From DSVZ01 sp964568145 (GTDB lineage Bacteria > Verrucomicrobiota > Verrucomicrobiia > Limisphaerales > J093), in assembly GCA_964568145.1 (NCBI GenBank), contig CAZMOZ010000001.1, positions 310,001 to 374,000 on the forward strand: 64,000 nt of DNA, in the 5' to 3' direction. Made by a program: the position numbers and the translations under genes. A model generated the notes under the pieces. The model was not told the origin of the DNA and did no database searches. It worked only from the letters and a program-made list of their open reading frames with translations. Positions 59,577 through 64,000 of the stretch are shown piece by piece (the stretch's first letter is position 1; each line of letters starts with the position of its first letter).

Positions 59577-61667
59577 ATGCGCAACCCCACACCCCATCCG
59601 GTTGGCAGCCGTGGCTGGCTGTCGCGACTTACCGGGCTGACCCTCGCCGCGGCACTCCCCGCCTTGGCGGAGACCTTGCTGCAGGAGGATTTCAACACGG
59701 ACGGCTCCGCCGGTCCCAACCCCCGCTACACCATCACCGGCGGCTTCAAGTCCGAGCCGCCGCACGCGCCTGAGAACATTGACGGCACCGCCGCCGATCA
59801 GACAGGACCCATCTACTGGGCGCGGAACACCGAGGTTTCCTTCGTGGGCGTGCCCGCGCCCACCAGGGGCCGCCGCGCCCTGCTGGCCTGGGACGGCGTG
59901 CTGGCGGCCGGCAGCGTTGACACGTTGGGCGCCTCGCCGGACACCATGCGGCTGGTCGCCAACACCGTGAAATGGCTGGCCAAGGACAAGCCCAACGCCG
60001 CGGTCGCCTTCAGTCCCAACATCGCCGCCGCCCAGGGCCTGGCCGATCATCTGACGTCGCTGGGCTACACCGTCGCCGATGACGACGGCACCACCTCGGA
60101 CACGGCTTATCCGGCGGACGTGATCATCAAGGCGCCGGGCGGCGCGCCGTCCCGGTTTGTGAACGCCCCGCAGGGCGTCCTGGTCTTCTCCGCACTGGAC
60201 CACGACGACATGCTCACCTCCAGCATCGGCAGCACCGTCAGCTTCCAGCCCGGCCAGGGCAGCATCGTCACGCCCACTCACCCGGTCGCCACCGGGGTGC
60301 CGGCCAGTTTCACCGTGGCCGACGTCTCCGCGAACTGGAACCTCATGGGCGATGTCCTGCCCGGCGGCGCCATCACCGTCGCCACGATGGTCCGCGTGAT
60401 CCCGCCCACCGTGGCCAGCCTCGCGGACGTGGACGCCATGGCCGCCGGCACCAAACAGGCGACCAAGGCCTCGGGCACCGTGACCGAGCTGGACTTCTCC
60501 GACGACTCGCCCGGGGATTGGCCCGCCGACAACACCGTGCCGGGCGGCGCCACCGGCCTTTGGGGGCTGGTCGCCCAGGGCAAACTCAACGTCAAGACCG
60601 CCGGCAAATACAGCTTCGCGCTGGGCATGGACGACGGCGCCCGGCTGAGGATTGACAAGAATCGGAACGGCCTCGGCGCCGAGGACAACGTGATCGTCGA
60701 GGACGCCGCGGGCGGCCACCGCGCGCGGTACGGCGACGTGGAGTTCACCGCCACGGGCCTATATGATTTCGAGGTCACCGCCTTCAACTCCGGCGGCGCG
60801 GGCGATATCGAGATGTCCGTGTCCACGCAGGCGGGCGGCGGGGACACCAGTCCGATCAACGGCGGCACCTGGGAACTGCTCGGCGCTGGCTGGACCACCG
60901 GCCCGGTCGAACTCAGCGGCACCATCACCGTGGATTCCTACGTGCCCGGCGGCCCTAACCAGGAACTCACCGTGCCGTTGCTGGTGCTGCTCAACGGCCC
61001 GACGGACACGCCGCCGGGCTCGGTCTTCGGCGGGGGCGCGTTCAACGGCTTCGAAGGGACCGGCTTCTTTGGCGGCGCCGGATTGAACAAATGGCTGCCG
61101 GAACGAATCGCCGACCTCGGTGGCTACCGCTCCGTGCGGCTCAACCCGGTGAACGTGGCCGGCAAGCAGAACCACAAGCTGACCATCGCGCTGGCCGCCA
61201 GCTTCCTCGACTTCGAGACCAGCGACTTCCTCGACATTATCGCCTACCCCAACGGGGTTGGTGGATCCGAGGTGCGCCTGGCGCGGTTCAGCGCCCCGGA
61301 CGCGAACTCCAAATACTTCGTGGACGTGGACCACGGCAATGCCCACCGCCTTGGCCTGACGTTCCAGGATGTCACCTACGATGTCCCCGCCGGCGCCACC
61401 CAACTGGTGATCGAGATTCGTGCGGCCACGACTTGGTGGAACGAGATCGTCGGCTTCGACAACATCCGCGTCACCGCCGGCTCGGAGGCCCCAACCATCG
61501 CGGTGAGCCGCGACGCCGGCGATGTGGTCGTCACCTTCACCGGCACACTGCAAGGCGCGGCCGCCGTGAGCGGTCCGTGGACCGACGTGTCGGGCAACCC
61601 ATCCAGCCCGCTGCGGATTCCCAAGGCCAGTCAAGCCGTCCAGCAGTTTTACCGCGCGCGCAACTAA
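59577..61667 (+). CDS. Large secreted protein with PA14-like region
   Basis: The product has 696 residues with a signal peptide (LTGLTLAAALPALAETL, cleavage likely after ALA). The central part GKYSFALGMDDGARLRIDKN, then DVEFTATGLYDFEVTAFNSG has the pattern of PA14/GLEYA-like carbohydrate-binding domains. A jelly-roll-like region (about 560-640) and a C-terminal stretch with SGPWTDVSGNPSSPLRIPKA and QQFYRARN, a tail type common in secreted proteins of Verrucomicrobiota, follow. A good terminator lies 46 bases after the stop. The ligand is unknown. Confidence 0.75.
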   Translation: MRNPTPHPVGSRGWLSRLTGLTLAAALPALAETLLQEDFNTDGSAGPNPRYTITGGFKSEPPHAPENIDGTAADQTGPIYWARNTEVSFVGVPAPTRGRRALLAWDGVLAAGSVDTLGASPDTMRLVANTVKWLAKDKPNAAVAFSPNIAAAQGLADHLTSLGYTVADDDGTTSDTAYPADVIIKAPGGAPSRFVNAPQGVLVFSALDHDDMLTSSIGSTVSFQPGQGSIVTPTHPVATGVPASFTVADVSANWNLMGDVLPGGAITVATMVRVIPPTVASLADVDAMAAGTKQATKASGTVTELDFSDDSPGDWPADNTVPGGATGLWGLVAQGKLNVKTAGKYSFALGMDDGARLRIDKNRNGLGAEDNVIVEDAAGGHRARYGDVEFTATGLYDFEVTAFNSGGAGDIEMSVSTQAGGGDTSPINGGTWELLGAGWTTGPVELSGTITVDSYVPGGPNQELTVPLLVLLNGPTDTPPGSVFGGGAFNGFEGTGFFGGAGLNKWLPERIADLGGYRSVRLNPVNVAGKQNHKLTIALAASFLDFETSDFLDIIAYPNGVGGSEVRLARFSAPDANSKYFVDVDHGNAHRLGLTFQDVTYDVPAGATQLVIEIRAATTWWNEIVGFDNIRVTAGSEAPTIAVSRDAGDVVVTFTGTLQGAAAVSGPWTDVSGNPSSPLRIPKASQAVQQFYRARN

Positions 61668-61713
61668 GGCGCCACTGCTCCGAACTGAAGCGCGGGCCAA
61701 CGCAATCACCCAG

Positions 61714-61759
61714 GCCGTTTTGACCGGCGCACCGTGCCGGTCAAAACGGCTCTTTTTTT
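61714..61759 (+). terminator. Rho-independent terminator (perfect 15-bp stem)
   Basis: GCCGTTTTGACCGGC (61714-61728) pairs exactly with GCCGGTCAAAACGGC (61736-61750) around a 7-base loop, followed by TCTTTTTTT (61751-61759). It ends the transcript of the secreted-protein gene. The rest of the gap 61668-62010 shows no gene. Confidence 0.95.
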
Positions 61760-62010
61760 GCCGCCCGGATCGATCGGCCAGCCTGGCCCTTCCCGGTGAC
61801 AACCTGTTGCCGGGCGTTGTCCACTCCAAGGTGGAAACTCCGCCGGTCGCCTCAATGAACCGGCCATGTAACTCATTCACCCACTCACCCATTTCACCGC
61901 TTCGCGCTGCGCCCCCGCCCGCCCGATTCCTGCGCGTTTGACCACTGTTCCCGCCCGCCGCCGACCACCCCCGCCTTGTGCTTTCCCGCCCGTGAGGTAC
62001 AACCTCCGCC

Positions 62011-63834
62011 ATGACGCACGCGACTGCGCCCGCCTCCGCGCCGGCGCTCAGTGATTTCATCCGGGACATCGTGGCTGCGGACGTGGCGGCTGGCCGCTAT
62101 GCCCGCATCCACACCCGGTTTCCGCCCGAGCCCAATGGCTACCTCCACATCGGTCACGCCAAGAGCATCTGCCTGAACTTCGGCATCGCCCGCGAGTTCG
62201 GCGGCATCTGCAACCTGCGGATGGACGACACCAACCCGACCAAGGAGGACGTCGAGTACGTCGAGTCCATCATCGAGGACGTGAATTGGCTCATCGCTGG
62301 CTGGGCGGAGGACCGCATCGGGTTCAAACCGCGCGGCGCCACGCCCGCGGCGCAGACCGTGGACGGCAAGCCAGACTTTTACCTCGGCCCGGTGCTGCCA
62401 GTGCCCCAATCCGAAGTCCGGAATCCGAAATCCGCGGTCGTCGAGCCGTTTTACGCCTCCGATTACTTTGCGCAGCTTTACGAGTACGCCGTGGCGCTGA
62501 TCCGCAAAGGCCTGGCGTACGTCTGCGACTTGTCGCCCGAGGACACGGACAAATACCGCGGCGCGCCCGACCGGCCCGGACGGGAATCGCCCTGGCGCAA
62601 CCGCGGCATCGGGGAAAACCTCGACCTGTTCGCCCGCATGAAGGCCGGCGAATTCCCGGACGGCAGCCGGACCTTGCGGGCGAAGATTGACATGGCGTCG
62701 CCGAACATCTGGCTGCGCGATCCGGTGCTGTACCGCATCCGGCACGCGGAACATCACCACACCGGCAGCGCCTGGTGCATCTACCCGATGTACGACTTCG
62801 CGCACTGCCTGAGCGATTACCTCGAGGGCATCACCCATTCGATCTGCACGCTCGAATTCGAGGTCCACCGGCCGCTGTACGACTGGATTCTGGAGAGTCT
62901 CGACCTGCCCCGGCCGCTGCCGCACCAGTACGAGTTCGCCCGCCTGAGCCTCGGCTACACCGTGATGAGCAAGCGCAAGCTCATGCAACTGGTCACCGAG
63001 CGCCGCGTGGCCGGCTGGGACGACCCGCGCATGCCCACCATCTGCGGCCTGCGCCGGCGGGGCGTGCGCGCCGAGGCCCTCCGCGCCTTCGCCTACCACA
63101 TCGGCATCACCAAGTACAACGCCCTGACCGACGTGGCCGTGCTCGAAAAGGCCATCCGCGACGACCTGAACGCCGTGGCGCTCCGGCGCCTGGCGGTGCT
63201 GCGTCCGTTGAAGGTCGTTCTCACCAACCTGCCGCCGGATCACAGCGAGGAAGTCGAGGCCGTGAACAATCCCGAGGACCCCGCAGCCGGCACACGCCGC
63301 GTGCCATTCAGCCGCGAGCTCTGGATCGAACGCGACGATTTCATGGAAGCGCCGCCGCCCAGGTTCTTCCGCCTCCGCCCCGGCGGCGAGGTGCGGCTCA
63401 AGTACGCCTACATCATCCGCTGCGAGGAGGTGGTGACGGACGCCGCGGGCCAAGTGGTCGAACTGCGCTGCTCCGCCGACCTGGGCAGCAAGACCGGCGG
63501 ACCGAACGCAAGCCGCAAGGTCAAGGGCACATTGCACTGGGTGAGTGCGCGCCACGCGGTCGAGGCCGAGGTGCGGCTGTACGACCGCCTGTTCACGGCG
63601 CCCGAGCCCGACGCGGCCGGGGACTTCAAGCGGTTCCTCAACCCCCACTCGCTTGAAGTGCTCACCGCCAGGCTCGAGCCCGCGCTGGCCGGGGCGCAGG
63701 CCGGAGACCGCTACCAGTTCGAGCGCCTGGGCTACTTCGCGCTGGACCCGGACTCGCGGCCGGACCGTCTCGTCTTCAACCGCACGATCGCGTTGAAGGA
63801 CACCTGGGTCCGCGAAGCGGCGAAAGCCGCCTGA
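62011..63834 (+). CDS. glnS: Glutaminyl-tRNA synthetase
   Basis: The product has 607 residues. FPPEPNGYLHIGHAKSICLN (HIGH motif), RMDDTNPTKEDVEYVESI, WCIYPMYDFAHCLSDYLEGI and YTVMSKRKLMQLV (KMSKS-like) are the class I GlnRS marks, and the C-terminal beta-barrel anticodon domains follow. It charges tRNA-Gln directly. Compared with the E. coli enzyme there is an insert of about 45 residues after DVNWL (about 94-140), of which QSEVRNPKSA is encoded by a repeat-like sequence. ATG 62011 is 24 bases after a GTGAGGT that may be an RBS. Confidence 0.95.
   Translation: MTHATAPASAPALSDFIRDIVAADVAAGRYARIHTRFPPEPNGYLHIGHAKSICLNFGIAREFGGICNLRMDDTNPTKEDVEYVESIIEDVNWLIAGWAEDRIGFKPRGATPAAQTVDGKPDFYLGPVLPVPQSEVRNPKSAVVEPFYASDYFAQLYEYAVALIRKGLAYVCDLSPEDTDKYRGAPDRPGRESPWRNRGIGENLDLFARMKAGEFPDGSRTLRAKIDMASPNIWLRDPVLYRIRHAEHHHTGSAWCIYPMYDFAHCLSDYLEGITHSICTLEFEVHRPLYDWILESLDLPRPLPHQYEFARLSLGYTVMSKRKLMQLVTERRVAGWDDPRMPTICGLRRRGVRAEALRAFAYHIGITKYNALTDVAVLEKAIRDDLNAVALRRLAVLRPLKVVLTNLPPDHSEEVEAVNNPEDPAAGTRRVPFSRELWIERDDFMEAPPPRFFRLRPGGEVRLKYAYIIRCEEVVTDAAGQVVELRCSADLGSKTGGPNASRKVKGTLHWVSARHAVEAEVRLYDRLFTAPEPDAAGDFKRFLNPHSLEVLTARLEPALAGAQAGDRYQFERLGYFALDPDSRPDRLVFNRTIALKDTWVREAAKAA
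62408..62434. repeat. Repeat-like AATCCGAA tract inside glnS
   Basis: AATCCGAAGTCCGGAATCCG then AAATCCGC contains three copies of an ATCCGAA/TCCGGAA unit. Such tracts are common between genes in this type of genome. Here it is translated in frame as QSEVRNPKSA within a lineage-specific insert of the synthetase. Confidence 0.55.
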
Positions 63835-64000
63835 ACCCGCACCGCGGTTCCGCGCCGAACCGGCGTGAAACATTTGAAACCACGATTGAACACCCTTGGA
63901 CACGAATCAAAAAGCCTGCGCGGAAGGCGCTGATGATGTCGCCTGCGCTGGGCAAGCTCGATTTGGCTCACCGTGCCCCGGTCATTCCCCAGCCAACTTC
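63835..64000. other. Right-edge region without a recognised gene
   Basis: After glnS the last 166 bases hold a CATTCGTG-type inverse repeat (63875-63908: ACCACGATTGAACACCC, GGACACGAATC) and no supported coding frame. The family A-like ending CCAACTTC at 63993-64000 may be the start of another A copy cut by the window edge. Confidence 0.4.

Noticed and set aside
61894..63903. 669-codon minus-strand frame opposite glnS
   Set aside because: Shadow of the glutaminyl-tRNA synthetase gene.

Overview
The window is high-GC bacterial chromosome and most likely comes from a Verrucomicrobiota bacterium of the Limisphaerales/Pedosphaera type. Pointers are a planctomycete-type cytochrome c (PSD1) gene beside a DUF1501 gene, PEP-CTERM proteins, DUF1559-like pseudopilins, a MamK-like actin, a DUF5916 protein, DUF1844, and many short interspersed repeats between genes. 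The taxonomic call is inference from gene content. No rRNA or phylogenetic marker was compared.

Left part (1-33.4 kb). This is a mostly housekeeping chromosome: an ABC ATPase followed by a wrecked permease and a wrecked antitoxin/toxin pair; an AONS-like PLP enzyme with a Tat-exported TIM-barrel protein; a secreted double-HMA protein; hemW, thpR and an aldo/keto reductase; an SNase-like nuclease; two tandem signal peptidases I with lepA; pabB-pabC-yhbY; an amino acid permease; a PEP-CTERM protein; tRNA-Lys; a 2Fe-2S protein and a Ski2-like helicase; an ECF sigma factor operon; uppS and purA; LON-domain, DUF1844 and ACT-domain proteins; and a MamK-like actin.

Accessory island (about 36.5-44.9 kb). 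It contains a DndC-like PP-loop protein, a putative endonuclease with a beta-class DNA methyltransferase, an MBL-fold gene broken by one stop codon next to a four-helix membrane protein, scattered pieces of at least two copies of a HerA/DptH-like ATPase gene, an intact DUF433/DUF5615 toxin-antitoxin pair, and a truncated, nonsense-mutated cysteine desulfurase on the other strand. Cysteine desulfurase, DndC and a DptH-like ATPase together suggest a former DNA-phosphorothioation defence island that is now largely decayed. Small palindromic elements sit inside its coding frames. Three insertions are 51 or 57 bp, a multiple of three, and are flanked by 5-7 bp direct repeats, so the reading frame survives. 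A further 51-bp element lacks clear direct repeats. This resembles the protein-coding palindromic elements known from Rickettsia and is the most unusual signal in the window.

Right part (45.2-64 kb). DUF1501 and PSD1 genes are separated by two overlapping small membrane-protein genes. After a DUF554 gene and a PEP-CTERM protein comes a tightly packed run from HIT to an ABC permease (HIT, phoH, ybeY, DUF502, recO, a membrane protein, a pseudopilin, ABC ATPase, permease), mostly joined by ATGA/GTGA overlaps. A large secreted protein with a perfect terminator and glnS close the window.

Several repeat families recur between genes: A (60-90 bp hairpins with AACTTCGGTT ends), B (about 190 bp), C (stacked hairpins starting GTAGCCGGCC), D (CCCTCTCC palindromes) and E (GCTCCGTCAGGAGCG ends). 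They fill nearly every long intergenic gap.
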